Shown here: one piece after another, positions 43,147 to 54,100 of the stretch
Position numbering within the stretch: position 1 is the first letter of the stretch
Layout of the letters: every line of letters starts with the position of its first letter
DNA from: Anoplopoma fimbria
Lineage: Eukaryota; Chordata; Actinopteri; Perciformes; Anoplopomatidae
DNA: 64,000 nucleotides
Direction: 5' to 3'
NCBI RefSeq assembly: GCF_027596085.1
Contig: NC_072457.1
Span: 28,594,287 to 28,658,286 of the forward strand
The notes under the pieces: generated by a model
What the model was told of the DNA's origin: nothing
The model's database searches: none
What the model saw: the letters and a program-made list of their open reading frames with translations, nothing else
Translations under genes and position numbers: made by a program

Positions 43147-46100
43147 TCACTTATTTGGGGGTTTGTAGGGTTCCAGAAGTTGCTTAGAGAACGTGTTGAC
43201 CTTGTCAGACCCTCGTACCTCATGGGGCAGCAGCGGTAACTTGACTATGTGGAAATCTTCATAAAGGTCCTCCATCTGTAGGGAGCAGACAAAACCATTA
43301 ATGAGGACGATGACACGTGACACTGGGTCAAAACCATGCAGCCGTATTGTCAAAACCACATAAAAGTACTGATTTGTACCTGATCTAAATATTTGGACTG
43401 AATTTTGTGACGGGCTTCACACATTTTGCACGGCCTGTCTGATTCAGGGAAAACAAGTTGGTTGACGATGATGTTGTGCGTGTCGATGCGGCACTTGGCC
43501 AGCTCCTGGATGAGCCGCTCCGTCTCGTACAGAGAGAGGAACTCAGCGATACACACACAGATGAAGGTTGTCTGTTCCTGTTGGAGATGAGGAAAGTGGG
43601 GAAGAAATAAGAGTTTACAGAAAGCTTTTAATATGTCTAGTTCATGTGCTGTTTTAAATAAAAAAATTTGGAGAATGGCTATGTGAACATTACATTTAAA
43701 CACAATATACAGTGGAGTTGCAATCAGAGGAAAAGATACAATAGAAACAGGATGTAAGCATAACGTCTTAAGCAGTCTATGTAAACATAGAGATGCAGTA
43801 ATAGGTATTTTATCAATGTATAGATGCATACAGAAAGGAGACGTCAGTATTTCCAGAGTGATACAGAGCAGCAGCCACAGCAAGGAGAGAGTTTGCAGTG
43901 GAAGTGTCTTTGCTAAATCGCAAACTGCTGATTTTGTCTGGCAATACTGAAATGTATAAATATATATTTTGTACATCTAAGGAGCAACAGAGCCTATGCA
44001 TACAGATATAGAAACACTTCAGTGACTAAGTGTAGCTTGACAAGCCTGTGTTGCACCAAGCAAAAACAAAAAAAACAACATAAAAGCAACCGGAGGGACT
44101 TACAGGATCTTTGAACTGCTCACTGACGGAGCGGATGACTGGCAGGGTCTCCTCCAGTTTAGAGGCCAGCTGGTCTGCGTTCATGTCACCCAGACCGAGC
44201 ATGTTACACATCTACAAACAAGGAGAGAGAAACAGAGAAGATATAAAAGGGATTGACTCATAGCTAAAATAAACAACTTCTTTGAATACAAAACAAACTT
44301 TATTTGCCTGTTTTATTCTTTTTTTACAATCCACTTTGCATCATCCTTACTTAAACCTCAACAGTAGCTTTGTGGATCTTTTATAAATATCTAAATTCCA
44401 ATAAGAACAAAATTGGTAAATGACTGCAATCAGTGAGTGACAGGACTCGCTCGTCTCTTCCTCACCTGGGAGATGAAAGGGCTGATCTGGTTCTTTATCT
44501 GCATGAGGCGGCCCAGACCACGCTCCACAATGGTGGGAAAGTTGAGCAGCCGCAGTGTGTGACCAGTAGGGGCCGTGTCAAAGACCACCACGGAGAAGTT
44601 CATTCCTTTCACCAACCTGGGGCACAGGTAGACGGGAGTGCTGAGTTAGTATAACACTCACTACCATTTATTTATTTATTTGCTCCGTCATACTACTGAT
44701 AAATAAATGCTAATCTGGATCAGCAACACTGCTAAAAAAATTGCGATGTGGTTTTCCAGTGACCGGGTTTTCTTACCTCATGACCTCCGCGTAGCTCATG
44801 GCCTCGTCGATGCCAGGGAAGGCGCTCATGGCCTCCTGCATCATCTTCTTACCCATGCTGAGCATGTTGTCCTCCTCAAAGAACTCATCAGGGAGCTCTG
44901 CCACACCCAGGCTCGGGTCAATCTCCTGCATCCACACAAGCATTCAGCACATTACACACTGAGGAGCTTGGGTAACTGCTAATGATTACAGGGCCTCCAG
45001 CAAGTCAGTTTGATACACAGTGATGGTTTGTGCTTAAACCACAGATGTGGGATGGACTATCCTCGTGACACTACAGAGACGTTACCGAATTCTCCATAAA
45101 CAGCACAAATAAACATCTTAGTTAACAAATGCTGCTATGTTTCTATCCATCTATTTTCAGATAAACGGCAAAAAGTAAAATGTGAATTAAATGTTTTCAT
45201 AAAAGTCACAGAAGGAAAAGTACAGGTGTAGACAACAATATTCATGATGGCTGAATTTAATTTAGCAGCTTCAGTTTCAGGGTCTTGTATTGTGCATGCC
45301 TGAACATAACAGAGCTTTTTCCCCCCCACTCCAATATAATGTATTATGGTTCAATAAAGATTCTGCTGTTTCCACTTTCTTATCTTAACTGTTTAAATTC
45401 CTGGCATCGGAATTGATTATAGGAATGTAATATGTTTAAAGTTTTCTCTCATTTACTCTCATTTGACAAGTGAATGGCCGTGAAGGTGCATGTTGGCTCA
45501 CAGGCAAGGCTATTAGATAGAACAGAGACACTCATTAATTAGTTACACCTCTAAAAAAAAGATTTGCTTCTATTAAAAACAGGTTGTGATATTTCCTTTT
45601 ATACTACAATCTCTGTTGTTCCTTCCTGTGCACATGTGCTCACGGTTTTCTTAATGCGGTGCCACTCACCATTGCAAAGAGGTTTTCGTAGCCTTTGACC
45701 TTAGTTGGCACCTTTGAGAACTTCTGGTCGAAAGCATCAGAGATGTTATGAGCTGGATCGGTGGAGATGATGAGGACACTCTCCCTGACAGAAGCCAGCT
45801 GGACGGCCAAACTGCAACTAGGAACAGGACACAGGAGATGTTTGACATCTTAAAAGTTGCATTAAGTAAACTGCAGGGAGGAAGCTCATTGATACAGTTT
45901 GTGGACATAAGATGGTTAACTAGGTGCACATTATGAATGAATGCAAGTGTGCCTGTCAGATCCACAGCAACCTTTACTGTGTGGGCATAACGTTAGGTGA
46001 TGCTTATGATATTGTACAGTACCAATCAAAAGTTTGGACACACCTTCTCATTCAACTACTGTGAAGAATCTAAAATATAAAACATATTCTGGTTTGTTGA

Positions 46101-47175
46101 GCATTTGCTTGTTTAACACATAATTCCATATGTGTTCCTTCATAGTTTGATGAATGAGAAGGTGTTCCAAACTTTTGACTGGTACTGTATAAATAAAATA
46201 AAATAAATAAAATAAATTAATCATTCAACTACTTTGAAGAATCTAAAATATAAAACATATTCTGGTTTGTTGAGCATTTGTGTGTTTAACACATAATTCC
46301 ATATGTGTGTTTATGTCTTCAATATTAATCTACAATGTAGAAAAAAATAAAAAAAATATTGAATGAGAATCCAAACCTTGACTGGTACTGTAATGTGTTC
46401 CTTCATATAATATAAAATAAAAACCATTGAATGAGAAAAACTGGTACATTGAATGAGAAGGTGTGTCCAGACTTTGACTGGTACTGTATATATATATAAA
46501 ATAAAAGAATATATAAAATAAAAACCATTGAATGAGAAGGTGTGTCCAGACTTTGACTGGTACTGTATATATATATAAAATAAAAGAATATATAAAATAA
46601 AAACCATTGAATGAGAAGGTGTGTCCAGACTTTGACTGGTACTGTATGTCCTTCATTTTATAATCTACGTCCAATGGACTCAACGACCGTTAGTGATGTA
46701 ATGTGTCAGTTTAAATGCCCAACTGACAGATACCGTCACCTCGGTTACCAGCAGGAGTCATGACTACAGCTGGCTAACGTTAGCTAGTGACAGTGCTTGA
46801 CCGCGTTCCCGTGTACCCAGCTGACGTCACATAACGGTTGCCAGGCAGACCGTTCGAACGTTGAAGATATTCAAACGCGTAACGTTTAACTGCCGCTCAT
46901 TAGCATATCGCCAGTTGGAAACGCGTTCGTTATAAACGACCCACGTCAGGTTATGGGGGGGGCTATGCTAAGCTAAGCTAAGCTAGCTGCGTTAGCTTGT
47001 GCGGTAGCCTATGACGAGCCGTTTAAACCCACCTGCAGGTCGTTTTACCCACACCGCCCTTTCCACCCACGAATATCCATTTCAGGGATTTCTGTTCGAT
47101 GATGTTCTTCAGTGTCGGTTCCAACGGCTCCACATCAGGCGCGTCTTCGAACTCGTCTTCCAGAGAGGCCGCCAT
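43147..47175 (-). CDS. get3: GET3/ASNA1 (TRC40) ATPase, tail-anchored protein targeting factor
   Basis: Seven coding exons: 47033-47175, 45670-45817, 44777-44925, 44466-44616, 44104-44211, 43380-43577 and 43147-43275; 1026 nt, 341 aa. GET3 is a cytosolic homodimeric ATPase that takes tail-anchored membrane proteins from the SGTA/BAG6 complex to the ER receptor WRB-CAML. The deviant Walker A P-loop [10 protein letters not shown] is at 37-46. [12 protein letters not shown] is switch I and [13 protein letters not shown] is switch II. The zinc-binding CKMC cysteines are at 283 and 286. The protein is near-identical in layout to human GET3 (348 aa), with a shorter N-terminus. Exon 2 has tandem acceptors TAG and CAG six bases apart; the upstream one restores the conserved CSCSLAV. 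Intron 1 carries several MITE copies and a palindromic CRE. Confidence 0.97.
46015..46190. mobile_element. Tc1/mariner-like MITE, copy 1 (get3 intron 1)
   Basis: Begins TACAGTACCAATCAAAAGTT and ends with its inverted complement AACTTTTGACTGGTACTGTA, flanked by TA. The core contains AACATATTCTGGTTTGTTGA and CACATAATTCCATATGTG. No ORF; a non-autonomous palindromic element. Confidence 0.8.
46221..46650. mobile_element. Rearranged and tandemly amplified MITE fragments (get3 intron 1)
   Basis: A second MITE core (46221-46393) is followed by at least three tandem copies of an end fragment of about 79 bp: AATGAGAAGGTGTGTCCAGA, CTTTGACTGGTACTGTATAT and a TAAAATAAAAGAATATATAAAA spacer. Apparent ORFs here are only translated repeat. 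Confidence 0.8.
46822..46829. promoter_or_regulatory. Palindromic CRE (TGACGTCA) in get3 intron 1
   Basis: A perfect CRE/ATF site lies about 205 bp downstream of get3 exon 1 in a CpG-richer block (46740-46960) that looks like an extension of the promoter. Function inferred. Confidence 0.4.
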
Positions 47176-47363
47176 CTTGTCTGTGTACACTGCAACGCAG
47201 CGCGCAGGTGGGATGAACCGGCGCTGCTGCCTTCGCTGCTGCTCGGACAAACTGTGAGTGTGTAATGGAGGCTACTGTCAAAACCAAACCATCAAATATC
47301 AGACTTCACCCCTGGAGATATGGAGACATTACCGACAGAGGAGATGTTTTATATATATATGTA

Positions 47364-47602
47364 TACAGTACCAGTCAAATGTTTGGACACACCTTCTCAT
47401 TTAATGGTTTTTCTTTATTTTTATATTTTACATTGTAGATTAATATTGAAGACATCCAAACTATGAAGGAACACATATGGAATTATGTGGTAAACAAACA
47501 AATGCTCAACAAACCAGAATATGTTTTATATTTTAGATTCTTTTAGATTCTTCAAAGTAGTTGAAGTTGTAGTTGTGTGTCCAAACTTTTGACTGGTACT
47601 GT
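47364..47602. mobile_element. Tc1/mariner-like MITE, copy 2 (upstream of get3)
   Basis: Full-length copy from TACAGTACCAGTCAAATGTT to ACTTTTGACTGGTACTGTA, only 190 bp upstream of the get3 start codon. The core is almost identical to that at 60161-60391. Confidence 0.85.
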
Positions 47603-47611
47603 ACATACATT

Positions 47612-47661
<50 letters not shown>

Positions 47662-47849
47662 CATATATATTATATATATATATCAATCATTTTCATTCTT
47701 TAAATTATGATTATTGCAAGCACAACTATATAAATAACATATAACAATATAAATAATATATATCAGAATATGTTTTATATATAGATTTTCATTCTTTAAA
47801 TTATGATTATTGCAAGCACAACTATATAAATAACATATAACAATATAAA

Positions 47850-47885
<36 letters not shown>

Positions 47886-47935
47886 TTTTCATTCTTTAAA
47901 TTATGATTATTGCAAGCACAACTCACAAATAATGA
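47603..47935. repeat. (AT)n tracts and three tandem copies of a ~98-bp unit
   Basis: AT dinucleotide runs at 47612-47680 and 47850-47881 surround three copies of a unit starting TTCATTCTTTAAATTATGAT with TTGCAAGCACAACT. The copies are at about 47690, 47788 and 47886; the last is truncated. Confidence 0.85.
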
Positions 47936-48044
47936 AAGGTGAACACAAGACACTGATTTTAAACAGTTTTATTATGCTTTCAATGGTGTAAATGATTAAT
48001 GATTTAATAGACACCATCTTAACATCAACCCTTGGTTTTATTCA

Positions 48045-48340
48045 TGCGATTACATTACATTACATTACAGTCATTTAGCAGACGCTTTTATCCAAAGTGA
48101 CTTACAATCAGTCTATTCAACATAGGTATTCAAGAGAACTACTAGTCACCAGAAGTCATAAGTGCATCTCCTTTCTTAAACAAGCATCTAAAAGCATAAA
48201 CCAGAGCAAAAGTACAGAAACAAACTAATACAGAAACTGCAAAAGCACTGACACTGAAGCAGCCTGAGACAGCTAATAGCAACTTGTAAAAGCAAGAACA
48301 ATATACTTAGTCTATTCTAGCTGAGTCAAGTAGTTCAGTA
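48045..48340. mobile_element. Teleost interspersed repeat with CATTTAGCAGACGC signature
   Basis: Tandem ATTAC units lead into CAGTCATTTAGCAGACGCTT, then TTATCCAAAGTGACTTACAA and a long AAG/ACA-rich body. This signature is extremely common in ray-finned fish genomes. The class (SINE or DNA element) is uncertain. Confidence 0.6.
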
Positions 48341-49176
48341 TCCCTCCAGAAGCCAAATACACTCTGGTCATGTTAGAAGGTCACCAGATGTGGGCTATTG
48401 ACTTGATCATTCACTACTGTTAGCGCCATCTTCCTGTATATTGAACCATGCATCCCATTTTATGCAGTCACACATTATTTTGTCATCACACGCTCAGAAT
48501 TGCCCAACAGGATACCAATTTATCTTGTTTTTTTAATTTTAGGTTGAGTTTTTAAAATTGCTTTGACAAAAATGCACATCACACTCGTAAGTACACCCAT
48601 GCTTATTGTGAAAAGATGAAAAAAAAAGGGAGGTGAAAAGTCTGCAGTGTACTGAAACCATTGCTGAAAAAACAGTGGAACCTCTAATTTGTGAAATTTC
48701 CCAAATCATATGGATGTATCACAACTCAAAAGTAATAACGACTATTGAGCTTTACCAAAACACAGTAAAGTGTTACTGACACCAGACATGTAGGCCTTCT
48801 TGGCTTTTATTAAGGAAACTTTGTGACCAAACAGATCATCAAGAATGGAGAAAGTGAATGAGTGGCCATTTCAGTACTTCATCACTGCATAGACACGTTG
48901 TAACTGCTTCCATGAAGCAACAATAGAGGACTGTGTTTGAGCGTCAACTCTCTCGTAAATCAGGGTGGTTCTGGAAAAGAGCATGTTGCTGAAGAAACTT
49001 AATAATTCAACCATTTATGAGGAGAAAATATTTTTATTATGATTAGGTTTGGAAAATCAGTTGACACATTTTTGATTTCATCAATAACAACTAAACAACA
49101 GTATAAAATACATATGCATATAAACATCCAGCATATCATGAGGATCAAAAACCTTAAGCACTAGTGAGAAAAACAT
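48341..49176 (-). other. Spacer and probable 3' UTR of the noggin-like gene
   Basis: AT-rich, no coding block recognised; 49000-49176 is the likely 3' UTR of the adjacent noggin-like gene. Confidence 0.4.
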
Positions 49177-50079
49177 TTATTTACAAGAACATGCACATGC
49201 TGTGACCACAGGATAAGGCACTTGCCTCCATATACACCTTGTCATGACTTCACCTGTCCCCATCTCAATTCTCCTGCCATCAGGTCTGCCAGCTTTAATC
49301 CCTCTAGGAACCTCTCCTCCCTGTCTGATTTCTAAGCAGTGCCAAGCCAGAATCTTTATGCAAGCTGTCTGAGCTCGCACACACTCCATCCCACCAGGAA
49401 AGGAGCAACTTTGCACTCCATCTGTTTTTTCACAATCAGTCTGACGCAGCCAACGTGGCCAGAACGCGGGACCCAGATCCACCCACTGGTAGCTCAGTCC
49501 GCAAGTGGCAGAGCGCACCAACCAGTCTCTGAGTGAACTGGCGACGTGTGAGGGCAGAGAGCTGAGGTCCAGATCTGCTGCTTCCTTTACCAGCTTCTGG
49601 CGATGGTTCGCTGCAGCCTCTCTCAGCTCCGGAGAAGAACTCAGGTCAAACTTCTTCCTGGCAGCGGTGTTTTTTTGGAATTTAGCAGGCAGTGACGAAT
49701 TACAAAAAGGTTGACCGTCCCCATGACAACCAGAGGTTTCAGACGGCTGCTCTATGGACATCCAGAAGAGGTCAAACGAGGATCCCAGAAGACGCAGGAG
49801 GCGTGAAGGGCGTCGATGTCTGGGTTTGGGCATGTAGTGGTAGTCCTCTGCGTTTGTCAGCAGGGTGTAAGGAGGGATCGGCTGTGAGAAGGACGGCAGA
49901 CTGGCTCTCAGCTGAAGAATTGGTGATTCCCAGTCTGTGTCCTCCTCATCCTGAACAACAGTTGCGTCTGGAAGCTGGATCCGGGTTGAAATGTTAGAAG
50001 TAAACGATGCAGATCCATGTAGAAGGACAGAAACAGAAATCCAGCAGACACAGACACCACAGCTGAATGGTGGAGGCAT
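49177..50079 (-). CDS. Noggin-family secreted protein, divergent (noggin-4-like)
   Basis: Intronless ORF of 300 aa from the ATG at 50079, chosen because it starts a signal peptide (WISVSVLLHG core, residues 1-28); the frame also extends 70 codons upstream. Noggins are secreted dimeric antagonists that bind BMP/TGF-beta ligands. The N-terminal clip region is recognisable (PPYTLLTNAEDYHYMPKP and SRLLRLLG near 69-99), as is the C-terminal cystine knot: QWVDLGPAFWPRW, SCSFPGGMECV, WHCLE, CIWRQVPYPVV and CACSCK correspond to the noggin motifs AWNDLGSRFWPRY, SCSVPEGMVC and PIQYPIISECKCSC. Ten cysteines (193-299) include the nine of noggin plus C240. Differences: the basic heparin-binding stretch KKLRRK is missing, and a 26-residue insertion splits the last finger (between C248 and C282). 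N-glycosylation sites at N29 and N127. Closest by memory to noggin-4, lost in mammals. Confidence 0.85.
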   Translation of the reverse strand: MPPPFSCGVCVCWISVSVLLHGSASFTSNISTRIQLPDATVVQDEEDTDWESPILQLRASLPSFSQPIPPYTLLTNAEDYHYMPKPRHRRPSRLLRLLGSSFDLFWMSIEQPSETSGCHGDGQPFCNSSLPAKFQKNTAARKKFDLSSSPELREAAANHRQKLVKEAADLDLSSLPSHVASSLRDWLVRSATCGLSYQWVDLGPAFWPRWLRQTDCEKTDGVQSCSFPGGMECVRAQTACIKILAWHCLEIRQGGEVPRGIKAGRPDGRRIEMGTGEVMTRCIWRQVPYPVVTACACSCK

Positions 50080-50923
50080 GGTTTTAGGTGTGGATGGTAC
50101 AACACAAGGTTGAGTTATGGGTCTCCCTCTTGGTGCTTCAGAGACTCTGTGTACTCTACACCAGACATCCTTGAGCTGGAGAACAATAACACACTGAGTG
50201 TTCCTTAGAACACAAACAACAGACATATTATTGAGGATGGCCAGAGGCTCCGATGTTTTGGCTAACTCCACAGAAAACATATAGGACAAATCTGAGAAGG
50301 TAGTTTGATGAGAATTACTACAATTTTAACAGATTCCTATGTTTGCTTTCAAGCAACCGAGATGTCATCAAGGAGACATTTGTATGTGACAAAAAAAAAA
50401 AAAAAAAAAGGAGTTTGACATAATTCACAGCACACATGAAGCAAGGAAAAAAGAGGAAGAAACACTTGACCTTGAATTGGTGGAGCAGCGATCTCAGACA
50501 CAAGATGTAGAAAAATAACAGCTCTCTTTCACACAAAGACTGCACTCAAATCAGTTATAAAACAAGCTGCAGGGTAAATTCCCATCATGGCAGCTTAGAT
50601 AATGACATAGCAGACATAATTCTAAAAAAAGAGGACAAATGCAACATGTTTGCAGGACAATAACACTATTTATTCTCATCTACACAAAATCAGCTGTCCG
50701 GGTCAAAGGCACATGATGGCACAATATCAAACATATTATAAACTCTACACTACTGCAATTTAAGTTTTTGTTTACATGAACATTATAATAATATATTTTA
50801 TAAATACAGTCTCAAGAAGTTTTTTTATAGTTACATAAAGATAACAAACAGCAGGAATTAACAAAGAAATATTGCATTTATGCAATGAGTTGATTAGGCA
50901 GCAGGTCTGTAGTGTCAGGTTTA

Positions 50924-51016
<93 letters not shown>

Positions 51017-51127
51017 CAGGAAACCTGATAATACATCTGTGGGATTGCGGGCATATTTTTAATATGATGCCGTGTGTATGTTGACCTTCGCATCAAACCA
51101 CCCCGTTTCTATTATTTGTCCTCAAAA
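50080..51127 (-). other. Spacer: tom1-like 3' UTR and upstream region of the noggin-like gene
   Basis: No exon seen. Contains an A20 run near 50391, a minus-strand AATAAA near 50669 and the GT microsatellite at 50925. The tom1-like and noggin-like genes are transcribed in the same direction. Confidence 0.4.
50925..51010. repeat. (GT)n microsatellite
   Basis: About 43 GT units, 118 bp downstream of the tom1-like stop codon, probably transcribed in its 3' UTR as (AC)n. Confidence 0.97.
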
Positions 51128-54100
51128 TCAAAGTGAGAAAAGCTGGTCTGATCTCTCCTGTTGCTTGGTAGATTGTGGCGGCGGTCTGGAGGTGGATGAC
51201 GGCACGCTTCTAATTGGTTGTCCTCCGTAGTCCGATGCTTTCGCCCGATCCTCCAGAAACTGATCAAACTCTGAAAGGGACAGTTGTAGTTAAGATGTGT
51301 GCGCTTACTTCCTGTAAACACACAGGAAGTAAGCACATTATGTTTACACTAAAATGGCAGCAATGGACGAGTAGACAGAACAACATACCTTCACTGGACA
51401 CTCCCTCACTAACTGATGACTTTTCTTCCTGCACGTCCAAACACAATAAAACAAGGTTAAGATACATCATCCCGCAGTATATCACACATCACATGGTTTG
51501 TATTTGAAAAGAAAAACGTTAAATAGAGAGAGAGAAGCTTTCTCTTACCGTATCAGAGGATAACCATTTGTCAACATCGTTCTGCAGGGAGTTTTTCGCT
51601 GGTTGCATCTAAGAGGAAGAGTAATTAAGATGAAGTGACACTGTGTTTTAGCTGCATTTAACTAACTATCACTCAGTTTGTGTTTTTATTTCACAGGAAA
51701 TGTTTTGTTTGAATCCATGTCTGTCTTATGGTGGTAGACTCACCCCTCCTGTGACCTGCAACCTCGTATCCAGAGCCCCAGCGAGGCCCTCCACAGCTCC
51801 TGGGTCCTCATACTTGACACTGGGGATAGGATACATATTATAATGCTGTGACGCAGGGTAGGCTGCATTAAAACTAAATATTAATTTTAACACAGGTCCA
51901 ACCTTGGACGTTGCAATTATGTGGCATGCCTGTGTTAAATATTTGGCTATGGGGACGGTCCAGACCGTTGTTTACTTATTATTGGTAAAATAACCTTTTT
52001 GTTTCTGATGCATTTAAAAAAAAAAAAAATCTAAATTGCCAAGTGAAAATCAAATTTGAAAAATCAAATTGCAAAGGCTTTGCGTTCCTTATGTAGTGTC
52101 ATGTACTGTAGGCCAAAACTAAACTGCAGATATCTTTAATCGGAGGATTAGTGCCAAAAGTAACCTCAGGCTAACCAGTCAGATAGTGAATTGTTCTAAA
52201 TACATTCAGACGTTTTTAATTAAATCATATATTGTATTAATGTTCAGATTCAGTCACAGATTGCAGATATCTGTAAAGCAAATCCAGTTATAGCTACGGC
52301 TACTACGTCAGGTTAAAGTAACCACAAGGGGACGAGGCACTTGTCATCTCATATAGTCAGAGCTGCACGCAAAAGAAAACACCAGACATGCTGTGACCGT
52401 TTGTGGTGTCGTGATATGATGCGTGTCTTTCTGTCAACAGTCAGCACAGCTCACCTTTTCCTCTGCTCAGCCAGGGAGCTGCCTCTCGTCTGGGCGAACA
52501 TGTCAAACTCCCCCTCCTCTTCTGCAAAACAGAGGTTTACTCATTAAGTCACAACTGAGTGGAAAAAAAACATCCTCCGTTCCGTTATCCTGTATCAACA
52601 CATTTTTTATAATTAAACCACAAACATGAATTTAAATACTTTTATTTTTCTATTATTTTATGCCAAAATGTCATTGTTTCTATGGGAACAGCGATTTTGT
52701 ACCGGAAGAAACTTTCAAACGCATCAGTTGCTTTGATTTCCTCCTTTTTCCTAAGCGGTCATGTTTGTTATGCGTGATGTTTGTTATGGTGCAACCCCTC
52801 CTTTAAACACTGATGTCCATGTGATGCTCAGCCACAACATCCTGTTTTCTGCCAGATATACGCCAAATTACAAAAGCATAACTCCAGTTTCAGGTTTGTT
52901 ATACGTTTGGATTTGATGTTATAAAAGGGTGCAAATATGAATAAGAAGTGATTCAAAGTTTCCTCACTGTGGTCGGCTGACTGCGGTTGACTGGTGCTGC
53001 TGCTGCTGACTGCTGGTTGGCTGGTTGTTGTTGTTGTGATAACAGCAGGTTGGCAGAGGTTGATGAGGCTCCGGCTTGTGGTAGAGGTCTGCTAGAATGA
53101 GGACGCAACACAGTAGGGAGTCACCTCGTGTGTGAGTATGTTCTTACAACATAAATGAGGAGGAGCAAGTCGGCTTCTTACCTGCTGACTATCTGGAATT
53201 TGTGCCTTGTTCAGTCTGTCAAACCTAAAACATAATTGCGATACAATGAGCATGAATTTAGCCATGAGAAAGGTACATATCACACTCTTATAATCCAAAA
53301 CATAAAGCTAGGCTGCAGCACACCTCTCATAGCGGATGAAGGCGTTGTTTAGGTCATCGTTGACCACCAGCAGCTCTTCAATAAAGCCTTCATCCATCAG
53401 CTGAGGGATGAGCTCCACCACTCGAGTCTGCATGCTCTTACACACCGAGTACAGCTGCTGCTCGGACATCGGAGGACAGAGAGATCAATTCATTCTCACC
53501 AATATTTACATGGAGCAAAGGAATATCATCAATCTTTGAGGTTTAATCCAGTCCAAGGGCTATATGAGTACATGAAGTACAGTGCGATTGTATCAACAAA
53601 ACAGAGCCCAAAGAGAGAGTAATAAAGTGAAACAAATAAATATCTCTGCTTCCCCACTGTAAGATAAGATTAATATAGACACACATGGCATGCTCTTAAA
53701 AGCAATTGACAGATTGTACCATCACAAACATGTAGCCTGCACAGCTGAATATAAAGTCACAGTAAAAGTAAATTATGATCACACTAGGATGCAGCATCAG
53801 AATAAAACACACATTAATATATGGTACATCTTGACGCACGCGCATGCGCACACGCACACACACACACACCTGTAGCAGCTCTGTATCATCTGGCTGGCTC
53901 TGTCCAGGGATGAGCTCATTCAGCAGCTCTGTCATCACAGTGAGATTCCCCTTCACCAGCGACAGCTCACTCCGCAGCTTCTGTTCCTGGATAAGATTTA
54001 TATTTTTTAAATCAACAGCAGTCAAAAGCAACAAAACCATGACGTTTATACTATAAAGCCATCATTGAGCATAGAAAAAGCCTCTACTCATGTGATAGTT

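Noticed and set aside
42735..43223. Minus-strand 162-codon ORF overlapping the get3 stop
   Set aside because: Out of frame with get3 exon 7 and extends into its 3' UTR; no homology.
46311..46683. Minus-strand ORFs of 98-117 codons with repeated KVWTHL
   Set aside because: Translated tandem MITE fragments in get3 intron 1.
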